Positions 26,049-34,365 of a DNA stretch of 64,000 nucleotides are shown in pieces. The stretch is from positions 28,511 to 92,510 of the forward strand of contig NZ_JAVJAN010000012.1 of the NCBI RefSeq assembly GCF_031344075.1, read 5' to 3'. The stretch comes from Clostridium aquiflavi. Its GTDB lineage: Bacteria; Bacillota; Clostridia; Clostridiales; Clostridiaceae. Under the pieces are notes generated by a model, which was given only the letters and a program-made list of their open reading frames with translations, searched no databases and had not been told where the DNA came from. The position numbers were made by a program, and so were the translations under genes. How positions within the stretch are numbered: position 1 is the stretch's first letter; each line of letters starts with the position of its first letter.

Positions 26049-26651
26049 CTAGTATATTAAAAAACTATTTTTCCTTTTTTCATATCCTATTGTAGACACT
26101 GGTCCATGTCCTGGATAGACTTCTATATCATCTCCAAGTATTAATAGTTTTTCTTTTATACTCTTTATAATTTCCTCAAAATTGCCACCTGCAAAATCAG
26201 TTCTTCCAATTGAGCCTTGGAAAAGTGTATCTCCAGTAAATAATTTATCCTCAATGAAAAAACAAAGTCCACCTTTTGTATGGCCTGGTGTTTCAATAAC
26301 TTTAAATTCTTTATCACCTAATTTTATTGTATCACCTTCTTGCAAGTACCCAGATGCCTTTGGTAATGTGCCAAAAACAAAGTTATCTTTTTCCATATAC
26401 TCTTCATCTATTTTATTTATATAAAATGGAACTTTAAAAGCTTCACTTAATTCAACTACTCCACCTACATGATCCATATGTCCATGTGTTAATAAAATAT
26501 ACTTTACATCTACCTTTAAAGAATCAATTATACTTTTTAGTCTTTCAGCATCTCCGCCTGGATCAATTATCCCACATTCTTTTGTGTTCTCATCTATTAC
26601 TAAGTAACAATTTGCTTCATACATTCCTGCTGGAATTGTTTTTATAATCAA
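26049..26651 (-). CDS. Metallo-beta-lactamase fold hydrolase (glyoxalase II-like)
   Basis: 200 aa, single-domain MBL fold: THGHMDHVGG (HxHxDH metal site), ETPGHTKGGLCFF, LFTGDTLFQGSIGRTD and a final YPGHG metal ligand block. Probably a thiolester hydrolase such as hydroxyacylglutathione-hydrolase-like proteins; clostridia usually lack glutathione so the true thiol is unknown. The frame can begin at tandem GTG codons, but TTG at 26651 is 8 bp from AGGTGG and gives the typical family start MIIKTIPAG, so it is preferred. Between dtd and hemZ in a tight operon. Confidence 0.88.
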   Translation of the reverse strand: MIIKTIPAGMYEANCYLVIDENTKECGIIDPGGDAERLKSIIDSLKVDVKYILLTHGHMDHVGGVVELSEAFKVPFYINKIDEEYMEKDNFVFGTLPKASGYLQEGDTIKLGDKEFKVIETPGHTKGGLCFFIEDKLFTGDTLFQGSIGRTDFAGGNFEEIIKSIKEKLLILGDDIEVYPGHGPVSTIGYEKRKNSFLIY

Positions 26652-26681
26652 TATACACACCACCTAAAATAAAAATTTATT

Positions 26682-27131
26682 TTAAAAGTTTTTACTACTA
26701 TCTAAAATTATTGTTACAGGGCCATCATTATTGATTTCAACTTTCATATCTGCTCCAAATTCTCCCGTTTCAACTTTTAGATTTGATTCTTTTAAAAGAC
26801 TAAGAAATTCTTCATAAAGCTCTTTGGCCTCTTCTCCACCTTTAGCTTCCATAAAGTTAGGTCTTCTGCCTTTTCTACAATCTCCATACAATGTAAATTG
26901 AGAAATAATTAATAACTCGCCTTTTACATCTAATAAAGATAAATTCATTTTTTCTTTCTCATCTTCAAAAATTCTTAAATTAATAACCTTATCTCTTATG
27001 TATTTCAAATCCTCTAATGTATCACTTTTAGATATTCCTATCAATACATTGAGTCCTTTTCCTATTGAACCTACTATATTGCCATCAACTTTAACATTTG
27101 ATGATGTTACCCTCTGTACTACTGCTCTCAT
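26682..27131 (-). CDS. dtd: D-aminoacyl-tRNA deacylase
   Basis: Removes D-amino acids mischarged onto tRNA. At 149 aa it has the full family length, from MRAVVQRVTSSNVKVDG through ISQFTLYGDCRKGRRPNF (the SQFTLY catalytic block) to MKVEINNDGPVTIILDS, where the GP-type cross-subunit motif appears as DGPVT. It starts 11 bp after the relA stop with AAGGAAGGG in front, an arrangement conserved across Firmicutes (relA-dtd). Confidence 0.96.
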   Translation of the reverse strand: MRAVVQRVTSSNVKVDGNIVGSIGKGLNVLIGISKSDTLEDLKYIRDKVINLRIFEDEKEKMNLSLLDVKGELLIISQFTLYGDCRKGRRPNFMEAKGGEEAKELYEEFLSLLKESNLKVETGEFGADMKVEINNDGPVTIILDSSKNF

Positions 27132-27142
27132 ATTACCCTTCC

Positions 27143-29329
27143 TTAACTATTCATTCTATATACATCTAGTATACCTTTTATACCTTTTATTTTTTTCATA
27201 AGATTTTTCAATTCATCAATAGAAGTAATTTTTATCTTTATATTTATAAATGCCACCCCATCTTTTGCTGGATTTGCATTTAATGCACTTAAATTTAATT
27301 TTAAATCAGTTATAACACTCATTATATCAGTTAAAATACCCATTTTATCATCTGACTTAACTTGAATTTCCGCAAAATATGCAGTACCTTTAGCTATTCC
27401 CCAAGCTACATCTACAACTTTATCTGCATCTGTTTGAATTAGATTTTTTAAATTACTACAATCAGTTCTATGAACTGAGACACCTCTACCTTTAGTTATA
27501 TATCCAAGTATCTCATCTCCCGGAACCGGATTACAGCACTTAGCAAATCTAACCATAAGATTACTTTCACCTTTTACCGTAATACCATAATTATCAACTG
27601 ATCTTTTTCTCTCAGTTTTTAATATATGCTCTTCTATTGTTTTACTCAATACATCTTGATTATCTTTATCTTTATGTGGTTCATTTTCTTCCTTCAGTCT
27701 TGAAACAAAAGAAGATGGAGAAATTCCTCCAACGCCTATTAATACATGTAAATCCTCAATAAAATGAATGTTATATCTTTTAATTAATCTATCATAGCTT
27801 TCACCTTTAGCTATATCTATAAAATTAACCCCTTGTTTTTTTAGTTCTTTTTCAAGAAGTTCTTTACCTTTTAATATATTTTCTTCTTTTTTAGCTTTTT
27901 TAAACCACTGTTTTATTTTACTTTTTGATTGATTACTTTTAGCAATGTTTAACCAATCCATATTAGGTCCTTTTGAATTAGATGATGTAAGTATCTCAAC
28001 TATTTCACCAGTTTTTAATGTATAATCAAGTGGAACTATTCTTCCATTTACCTTAGCTCCTACACATTTATGTCCAATATCAGTATGTATTCTATAAGCA
28101 AAATCTATTGGAGTTGCTTTTGCACATAGATTTATTACAACACCTTTTGGAGTAAAAACAAAAACTTCATCAGAAAATAAATCTATTTTAAAACCCTCTA
28201 TAAATTCTTCTGCATCCGATGTTTCTTTTTGCCATTCTAACATATCTCTAAGCCATACTAACTTTTTCTCAAAATCTTTTACTTTATCTTCTTCATTTTT
28301 GTCGCCCTCTTTATATTTCCAATGGGCTGCAATTCCGTATTCTGCTGTTTTATGCATTTCAAAAGTTCTTATTTGAATTTCAAAGGTCTTCCCTTGATTT
28401 CCAATTACTGTTGTATGTAGTGATTGATACATATTAGGCTTTGGCATAGCTATATAATCTTTAAATCTACCTGGTATTGGCTTATATATTGTATGAACTA
28501 TTCCCAAAACTCCATAACAATCTTTAACTGAATTCACCAATATTCTAATAGCTGTTAGATCAAAAATTTGTTCTATACTCTTATTTTTATTTATCATTTT
28601 TTTATAGATGCTATAAAAATGTTTTGGTCTACCTTCAATATCCGAGTCTATTCCAGATTCATCTAATTTCTCTTTTAAATAGCAAACCACTTCGTTTATG
28701 TATGTTTCTCTTTCTACCCTTTTTTCTGCTATTTGCTCTACTAATTGATAATATTCATCTTCATGTAAATATCTAAAAGAGAGATCTTCAAGTTCCCATT
28801 TTATTTTAGACATACCAAGTCTATGAGCTAAAGGAGCATAAATATCTAATGTTTCCTTTGCTTTTAATTTTTGTTTTCCTTTTGGCATGAATTTAAGTGT
28901 TCTCATATTATGAAGTCTATCTGCTAATTTTATAATTATTACACGTATATCCTTAGCCATAGCAAGTAACATTTTTCTAACATTATCAGCTTGCTGCTCT
29001 TCTTTTGTTTTATATTGTATTTTTCCAAGCTTAGTTACTCCATTAACTAAATTTGCTATTTCTTCATTAAAAATAGTTTTCATACTCTCATAAGAACATG
29101 TTGTATCCTCAATAACATCATGAAGTAAGCCAGCTGCAATTGTACTTGTATCCATTCCAAGTTCTGCAAGAATTTCTGCTACATCTATTGGATGAATTAT
29201 ATATGGCTCTCCCGATTCCCTTTTTTGCTCCTTATGTGCATCTTCTGCAAAGAAATATGCTTTTTTTATCATTTCTACATCAACATTATGACAATTGGTA
29301 TGAATCTTTTTCAATAATTTATCAATCAT
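27143..29329 (-). CDS. relA: Bifunctional (p)ppGpp synthetase/hydrolase
   Basis: 728 aa, full-length Rel. Domains: HD hydrolase (about 20-190; GEPYIIHPIDVAEIL and LLHDVIEDT with His70-Asp71), synthetase (about 210-340; KHFYSIYKKM, with the AMPKPNMYQSLHTT substrate loop), TGS (about 385-450), and a C-terminal ACT domain (about 650-728; VKSDDKMGILTDIMSVI). The intact HD motif implies that hydrolase as well as synthetase activity is kept. It follows apt and precedes dtd, as in most Firmicutes. GGAGAGAG lies upstream of the ATG. Confidence 0.97.
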   Translation of the reverse strand: MIDKLLKKIHTNCHNVDVEMIKKAYFFAEDAHKEQKRESGEPYIIHPIDVAEILAELGMDTSTIAAGLLHDVIEDTTCSYESMKTIFNEEIANLVNGVTKLGKIQYKTKEEQQADNVRKMLLAMAKDIRVIIIKLADRLHNMRTLKFMPKGKQKLKAKETLDIYAPLAHRLGMSKIKWELEDLSFRYLHEDEYYQLVEQIAEKRVERETYINEVVCYLKEKLDESGIDSDIEGRPKHFYSIYKKMINKNKSIEQIFDLTAIRILVNSVKDCYGVLGIVHTIYKPIPGRFKDYIAMPKPNMYQSLHTTVIGNQGKTFEIQIRTFEMHKTAEYGIAAHWKYKEGDKNEEDKVKDFEKKLVWLRDMLEWQKETSDAEEFIEGFKIDLFSDEVFVFTPKGVVINLCAKATPIDFAYRIHTDIGHKCVGAKVNGRIVPLDYTLKTGEIVEILTSSNSKGPNMDWLNIAKSNQSKSKIKQWFKKAKKEENILKGKELLEKELKKQGVNFIDIAKGESYDRLIKRYNIHFIEDLHVLIGVGGISPSSFVSRLKEENEPHKDKDNQDVLSKTIEEHILKTERKRSVDNYGITVKGESNLMVRFAKCCNPVPGDEILGYITKGRGVSVHRTDCSNLKNLIQTDADKVVDVAWGIAKGTAYFAEIQVKSDDKMGILTDIMSVITDLKLNLSALNANPAKDGVAFINIKIKITSIDELKNLMKKIKGIKGILDVYRMNS

Positions 29330-29362
29330 AAGGATAGCTCTCTCCTTTTGCTAAATTTCTGT

Positions 29363-29393
29363 AAATTCAAAGGCTGGTTATGTAACCAGCCTT
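29363..29393 (-). terminator. Hairpin between apt and relA
   Basis: A perfect stem AAGGCTGGTTA/TAACCAGCCTT with a 2-nt turn (29370-29393). On the minus strand only UUUGAAUUU follows, so it may be a partial terminator that lowers relA transcription from the apt promoter. Confidence 0.6.
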
Positions 29394-29435
29394 TTCTTCT
29401 AATTATATATTATTTTATCAGTATTTTCAATAAAT

Positions 29436-29954
29436 TTAAATGTCATATTGAGTTAATGATATTACATCATACTCACCTAATTTATCTCTTCCTTTAAGAT
29501 CTATTAATTCTATTAAAAATGCAAGTGAAATTACTTCTCCACCAGCTTGTTCAACTAATTTAGCAACACCTTCTACAGTTCCGCCAGTTGCTAATAAATC
29601 ATCTACAATAGCAACTCTTTGACCTTTTTTAATAGAATCCTTATGAATTTGAAGTGAATCACTACCATATTCCAAATCATACTTAACAGAGATAGTTTCT
29701 CCTGGTAATTTACCTGGCTTTCTAACCGGAACAAATCCTGCACCTAATGCATATGCAACTGGAACACCAAATATAAATCCTCTTGCTTCTGGTCCAACAA
29801 TTAAATCAATATCTTTATCTTTTAAATATTCTACAAACATATCAATTGAAGCTTTTAGTCCCTCACCGTCTCCTATTAATGTAGTTATATCTTTAAAGCT
29901 TATTCCTTCTTTAGGAAATCCGTCAATTATTCTTATTTTTTCTTTTAAATCCAT
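29436..29954 (-). CDS. apt: Adenine phosphoribosyltransferase
   Basis: Salvages adenine to AMP using PRPP. 172 aa with the type I PRTase fold: FPKEGISFKDITTLI, GPEARGFIFGVPVAYALG, RKPGKLPGE, and the PRPP loop VAIVDDLLATGGTVEGVA. Located before relA, the usual apt-relA order. GGAGGAG-like site (AGGAGTAAAC) before the ATG. Cytosolic homodimer expected. Confidence 0.97.
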   Translation of the reverse strand: MDLKEKIRIIDGFPKEGISFKDITTLIGDGEGLKASIDMFVEYLKDKDIDLIVGPEARGFIFGVPVAYALGAGFVPVRKPGKLPGETISVKYDLEYGSDSLQIHKDSIKKGQRVAIVDDLLATGGTVEGVAKLVEQAGGEVISLAFLIELIDLKGRDKLGEYDVISLTQYDI

Positions 29955-29994
29955 GTTTACTCCTCCAAAAATGTTATTTTAGATTCAATAACTT

Positions 29995-30858
29995 TTATTT
30001 TAAAAGCTCATTTTTCTTTGAACTATACAGATATTTAACAATCTGATCTGCCCTATCTTTGTCATCAGTAGTTAACAATTCTAGTACTATTCTTGCATTG
30101 TCCATAATTCCAACAGGTCCTATTGTAGGCGTAATAAATTCTATCATGCTATCCATTGCATGACAATCAAACTCCATTATGCTATTAAACTCTATTACCG
30201 ATCTCAACCCATTATTATTTGTATTAAATAGAAACTTGTTTCCCTCTTTAATAAATACCTCATTTTCCCCTTTTATTGGAGTATCTGTAAATTTTACTCC
30301 CATAAGAATTAAATCCAAATATTTATTAATACTTTTCATATTATAATATATAGCTATTGATTGCATTAACTTAAACGTTAAAGCACTTATAGATAAATCC
30401 TTATACCTATATTGACAGCCTTTTTGATTTGGATTAATGTATATGTATTCATCTATAAACTTACTCTCTTTATTTTCAAGAACAATTAAATTTATACCTA
30501 ATTTTTTACATAAATTTATTTCTTCTTGCGATTTTAACCCTAAGCCTAAAGTTATTAACAGTTCAGCACCCAAAAAATCCACATTATTCTTTATGTCTTT
30601 AGAATTAAGTTTATCTCCACCATTTTCTTCATCATATATCAGATATTCAACATCTGCGTTTAAATACTTTAATACAAGTATTAGAGAAGCAGTGGCACAA
30701 ATACCATCAACATTCGAAGTACCATAAACAATTATTTTCTTTCTATTATTCACAGCAGAGACTACTCTCTCTAATGCTTTGTTCATACCTTTAAGTATAA
30801 ATGGGTTATATCCAGTAATATAATTTGGACAATAAATACTTTCCCAGAACTTACGCAT
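29995..30858 (-). CDS. Degenerate RecJ-like (DHH family) protein, probably not catalytic
   Basis: 287 aa that align well with the N-terminal DHH domain of RecJ (NPFILKGMNKALERV, then a VDG block, INPNQKGCQY, and SALTFKLMQSI). RecJ is about 560 aa or more, so the DHHA1/OB half is missing. All metal motifs have changed: DYDVDG is TSNVDG (47-52), the ITxDxG aspartate is Gly (ITLGLGL, 102-108), and DHH is ENK (128-130). It sits in the classical recJ position before apt. Nuclease activity is unlikely; a structural or regulatory role, or slow decay, is possible. The frame is intact. Confidence 0.8.
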   Translation of the reverse strand: MRKFWESIYCPNYITGYNPFILKGMNKALERVVSAVNNRKKIIVYGTSNVDGICATASLILVLKYLNADVEYLIYDEENGGDKLNSKDIKNNVDFLGAELLITLGLGLKSQEEINLCKKLGINLIVLENKESKFIDEYIYINPNQKGCQYRYKDLSISALTFKLMQSIAIYYNMKSINKYLDLILMGVKFTDTPIKGENEVFIKEGNKFLFNTNNNGLRSVIEFNSIMEFDCHAMDSMIEFITPTIGPVGIMDNARIVLELLTTDDKDRADQIVKYLYSSKKNELLK

Positions 30859-30930
30859 TGCTTACTCCTCCATAAAATTAGAAAACATTTATATTATAAT
30901 GTATAAAACGAATTTTTACAAATATTTTAT

Positions 30931-30973
30931 AAAAAAATTAATAAACCTCCATATTTTTGTCTACGGAGGTTTA
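30931..30973 (-). terminator. Terminator of the 6S-like RNA
   Basis: TAAACCTCC (30942-30950) pairs with GGAGGTTTA (30965-30973); a U-rich tract (UUAAUUUUUUU) follows on the minus strand. It directly follows the closing stem of the RNA candidate. Confidence 0.85.
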
Positions 30974-31138
30974 GGCACATCCCAAAAATAATATACCGAT
31001 ATTATTGTCTATTTTATGTCATATCTCGTTAGCAAATTCAGCTAATAGATCAGCTCACACTATTAACTGAACTTGCCTCCTTGTCTGACACAAAATATAC
31101 GATCCATTTTTGGTCTATTATTTTCTTTCATGTGCCTT
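30973..31138 (-). ncRNA. ssrS: Rod-shaped structured RNA, candidate 6S RNA
   Basis: About 165 nt in the gap between secF and the recJ-like gene fold as one rod on the minus strand. Closing stem AGGCACAT/ATGTGCCT; a second stem CCAAAAAT/ATTTTTGG; then TTTTGTGTCA/TGACATAAAA; and a 17-bp apical stem (31032-31048 with 31060-31076). Between the lower stems lies a large internal bubble whose 3' strand carries its own hairpin AATAATAT/ATATTATT. A closed rod with central bubble and small 3'-side hairpin is the known shape of 6S RNA, which sequesters sigma-A RNA polymerase. A terminator follows. No coding frame fits. Identity is inferred from shape, not from a covariance model. Confidence 0.6.
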
Positions 31139-31172
31139 AAATTAAAAGTCATATTTAATTTTATATAAATGT

Positions 31173-32063
31173 TTAAACTCTTTGTAGTTTCTTATTATTT
31201 GCTTTAATTTTGCCATTTCCAAGTTTATTTTTAAGATAAACCCATACTGGAGAAGCTACAAATATTGAAGAATAAGCACCTGCAACTATTCCTATAATAA
31301 GTGGAACAGTAAATTCTCTAACTGTTGGTACAAATATATTCACAGCAATTATTGTAAATAACGTTGTAAGGGTTGTATTTATAGATCTTGTCATAGTTTC
31401 TGTTAAGCTTGTATTAGCTATTTCTATTGAATTTGCTCTTCTCATAATCTTAGAATTTTCTCTTATTCTATCAAATATTACTATTGTATCATTCATAGAA
31501 TAACCTATTATAGTAAGAATTGCTGCAATAAAAGAAGTATTTACTGGTATTCCAAAAATAGCATATACACTTACTGTTATTAATACATCATGTATTGTTG
31601 CTATTAAAGCTGCAACACCAAACTTAAATTCAAATCTTATTGCTATATATATAAGCATAACTATACATGCAACAAATAATGCTATCAATGAATTTTTTGT
31701 TAATTCCTTACCTATTGAAGCACCTATTTCTTGTTGATTAAGTAGTGCATCATCAGATAAATCATACTTTTCTTTTAATTCAGTCATTATAGATGATACT
31801 TTTTCACTATTTAAATCTCCTGATTTTACTTCATATTGATTATCATTTATTGTATTTGTGACAGCATCTGCTGCATAAGTTTTTATTGTATTATCTACAT
31901 CTTGTTTATCTATACCATCTTTTAATTGAATTGTTAATTGAGTACCACCCTTAAAATCTATTCCAAAGTTTAAGCCTTTAGTAAACAAAAATCCACATCC
32001 AATTAAAATTATAATTAGAGAAATTGAAAGCCATATCTTTGATTTTTCTATTATTTTAAACAT
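31173..32063 (-). CDS. secF: Protein translocase subunit SecF
   Basis: Membrane partner of SecD that uses the proton or sodium gradient to help complete export through SecYEG. 296 aa: six membrane segments, a periplasmic-side P1 loop (about 40-125; FGIDFKGGTQLTIQL), and the conserved GYSMNDTIVIFDRIRENSK motif in TM4-5. The frame opens 8 codons earlier, but those codons contain the GGGAGG site of the ATG at 32063, which is chosen. It overlaps the end of secD by 8 bp, so the two are translationally coupled. Confidence 0.95.
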   Translation of the reverse strand: MFKIIEKSKIWLSISLIIILIGCGFLFTKGLNFGIDFKGGTQLTIQLKDGIDKQDVDNTIKTYAADAVTNTINDNQYEVKSGDLNSEKVSSIMTELKEKYDLSDDALLNQQEIGASIGKELTKNSLIALFVACIVMLIYIAIRFEFKFGVAALIATIHDVLITVSVYAIFGIPVNTSFIAAILTIIGYSMNDTIVIFDRIRENSKIMRRANSIEIANTSLTETMTRSINTTLTTLFTIIAVNIFVPTVREFTVPLIIGIVAGAYSSIFVASPVWVYLKNKLGNGKIKANNKKLQRV

Positions 32064-33312
32064 GTTCTTCCTCCCTCTTAACTCCAAAATGAGGTAATTT
32101 TTTTAGCAATCCTATATCAACTGATAAATTGACAAGTAATTTTGTTACAAATAATGATGTGAATAAACTTACAACTATACCTATCATTAAAGTAACTGCA
32201 AAACCTTTAACAGTTCCTGATCCAATGAAATATAAAATTAATCCTGCTAAAATTGTTGTTACATTTGAATCTACTATTGAAGAAAGAGCATTTTCAAATC
32301 CTTTTTTTACTGATGTCTTTATTGATATACCTTTTTTCAATTCTTCTTTTATTCTTTCAAAAATAAGCACATTTGCATCAACTGCCATACCTATTGTAAG
32401 AAGTAATGCTGCTATTCCTGGAAGTGTTAAAGTTACTCCAATTTCAGAGAATATTAATAATGTAATAGTGATATATAATGTTAACGCTATACTAGCTAAT
32501 ATTCCTGGAACTCTGTAATATAAAATCATAAATAAGAATACTAACCCTATTCCTATTGCTCCTGCCTTTAAAGCATTTGGAAGCGCTGTAGCTCCAAGTT
32601 GTGCTCCAACATTTTGTACTGAAGCAGCTTTAACAGTAACAGGTAATGCTCCTGAATTTATTATTCCAGCTAATTTCTTAGCATCTTCTAAACTAGTGCT
32701 TCCTGTTATTATTGCACTACCATCTGTAATTTGAGTTTGTACTGTAGGACTAGTTAAAAGCTCATCATCCATATAAACTGAAATTTTTTGTCCTACATAT
32801 TTTCCTGTTGCTTCAGCAAATGCTTTTTGACCATCGTCATTTAGTTCTAATGATACAACTGGATTTCCATCTTGTTGATTAAGAATTGCTGATGCTTTTT
32901 TAACATCTTTACCAGTAAGAATTTCTTCACCTTCTGGACTTTTAAAAACCAAGTTTCCTGATTTACTTAAACTCTCTACAATTTCTTGAGAATCAAAGGC
33001 ACCTGGAATATCAACCCTTATTCTTCTTTCTCCTTCTGTCGTTACAATAGTTTCAGCTACACCCATCTTATTAACTCTTAAAGAGATGTGCTCTTTTGTA
33101 CTGTCTAATTGTTCCTTTGTAACTTTATCTTCTTGAATTTCCATTAACACAGAAACTCCACCTTGTAAGTCGAGACCTTTTTTTATAACATCATTAAAAG
33201 ATTTAATTTCCCATCCGCCTACTACAAATCCTTTAAATCCTGAAAAAGCTAAAAAAAGTGTTACAAGAACCATTACCACGAATAATGCTGAACTTTTTCC
33301 TTTTTTCTTCAT
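32056..33312 (-). CDS. secD: Protein translocase subunit SecD
   Basis: 418 aa with one N-terminal membrane segment, the outer P1 head domain (about 40-225; GLDLQGGVSVLMEI, LRVNKMGVAE, RIRVDIPG) and five C-terminal membrane segments with TIGMAVDANVLIFERIKEELK. It is shorter than the E. coli protein, as usual for Firmicutes. The start ATG lies after GGGGGATT. A likely promoter with an extended -10 is about 195 bp upstream. Paired with secF; yajC and a TIGR04086 gene precede it. Confidence 0.96.
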   Translation of the reverse strand: MKKKGKSSALFVVMVLVTLFLAFSGFKGFVVGGWEIKSFNDVIKKGLDLQGGVSVLMEIQEDKVTKEQLDSTKEHISLRVNKMGVAETIVTTEGERRIRVDIPGAFDSQEIVESLSKSGNLVFKSPEGEEILTGKDVKKASAILNQQDGNPVVSLELNDDGQKAFAEATGKYVGQKISVYMDDELLTSPTVQTQITDGSAIITGSTSLEDAKKLAGIINSGALPVTVKAASVQNVGAQLGATALPNALKAGAIGIGLVFLFMILYYRVPGILASIALTLYITITLLIFSEIGVTLTLPGIAALLLTIGMAVDANVLIFERIKEELKKGISIKTSVKKGFENALSSIVDSNVTTILAGLILYFIGSGTVKGFAVTLMIGIVVSLFTSLFVTKLLVNLSVDIGLLKKLPHFGVKREEEHV

Positions 33313-33506
33313 TTTAATCCCCCTCTGCTAAATAAACAGCTATTATAGTTTTATAAATTAAACTTCACTTAGTTTTTTATTATGTAAAACTACTATTTTA
33401 AATATAAGTCTTGGCTAGTAAATTGAAGATACATTTATCCTCATATTAAACCAAAACTTATACTTTTCTCTAAAATTGATTGTTCAATATATTTCCAACC
33501 AAAATG

Positions 33507-33515
33507 ATTATATCA
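33507..33515 (-). promoter_or_regulatory. Possible extended -10 promoter of secDF
   Basis: TGATATAAT on the minus strand (TATAAT at 33507-33512) with no good -35 box. It lies in the 234-bp gap before secD, which otherwise shows only a weak A/T hairpin after the TIGR04086 gene. Confidence 0.35.
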
Positions 33516-33546
33516 CATTAAAAATTCTTAATAAAGATTTTTATAT

Positions 33547-33921
33547 TTATAAATTTATACCTAGCATGCCTGCTAAGAATCCAATCCCCATAGAAATTGC
33601 AAATTTAGCTAAATCAAAAATTTTAAATGTTATTGCTCCGCTTATGTAACTTGAAATTATAAATAAAGCCATATAGTATATTATGCCTATTCCAAGTCCT
33701 ACTAACCATCCTTTAGACTTATTAGCTTTAGCCCCAATTATAGAACCAATAGCTAAACTTATTAAGGATATTATTACATACAGCATACTAAATATACTTG
33801 GTGTAAATTCCACTATCTTCATAAGTAAAGATAAGACAACTGCACCAACAAAACTTAATATTACTGCTCCAATGGAGCCTTTGCAAACAGATCTCAAATA
33901 ATTATTATTGTTATTTTGCAT
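33547..33921 (-). CDS. TIGR04086 family membrane protein
   Basis: 124 aa with four hydrophobic segments separated by short turns (IGAVILSFVGAVVLSLLM, MLYVIISLISLAIGSIIGA, a GIGIIYYMALFII segment and ISMGIGFLAGMLGI). This small family is commonly encoded between yajC and secD in clostridia, as here, and its function is not known; a link to the Sec machinery is suggested only by position. An AGGAGGTG site precedes the ATG. Confidence 0.8.
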   Translation of the reverse strand: MQNNNNNYLRSVCKGSIGAVILSFVGAVVLSLLMKIVEFTPSIFSMLYVIISLISLAIGSIIGAKANKSKGWLVGLGIGIIYYMALFIISSYISGAITFKIFDLAKFAISMGIGFLAGMLGINL

Positions 33922-33982
33922 TTTAAAACAACACCTCCTAATACTTCATTTTATGAAGCATCAAGAGGCATTATGATTGATT

Positions 33983-34258
33983 TTATTTATTTAACTTATA
34001 TGATATTCCACTTTTTGAAAGCTTTATTCTAGTTTTTGCTGCACTTGTTTCAATAACTATATTTTCATCATCAATATTTACTATTTTGCCGATGATTCCA
34101 CCTCTTGTCATAATTTCATCTTTAACTTTCAATTCACTTATCATATTACCATATTGTTTTTTCTTCTTCTTTTCTGGTAAAATAAGTAAGAAATAAAATA
34201 CAACGAAAACAACCAAAAATGGTAGTACATTCATAAGTATTGCACCTATATTATTCAT
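33983..34258 (-). CDS. yajC: Preprotein translocase subunit YajC
   Basis: 91 aa: one N-terminal membrane segment (about 8-28, VLPFLVVFVVFYFLLILPEKKKKKQ) and a small cytoplasmic domain with VKDEIMTRGGIIGKIVNID, the YajC signature. It accompanies SecDF in the accessory translocon. Located after tgt and before the TIGR04086 gene, matching the tgt-yajC-secD order found in most bacteria. GGAGG lies before the ATG. Confidence 0.95.
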   Translation of the reverse strand: MNNIGAILMNVLPFLVVFVVFYFLLILPEKKKKKQYGNMISELKVKDEIMTRGGIIGKIVNIDDENIVIETSAAKTRIKLSKSGISYKLNK

Positions 34259-34365
34259 CTTTTACCTCCATAAATTTATCAATAAAACATAGTATTATTG
34301 ATTTTTTGTGATTTATTCCATGATAGATAGTTTACATTTTTTTAGATATATTGTCAATTAAACTA

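Noticed and set aside
29995..30858. Functional recJ
   Set aside because: Length is half of RecJ and the three aspartate/DHH motifs are replaced, so only a RecJ-like call is justified.
32129..32518. Plus-strand frame of 129 codons within secD
   Set aside because: Antisense to conserved SecD membrane segments; hydrophobic composition comes from the opposite strand.
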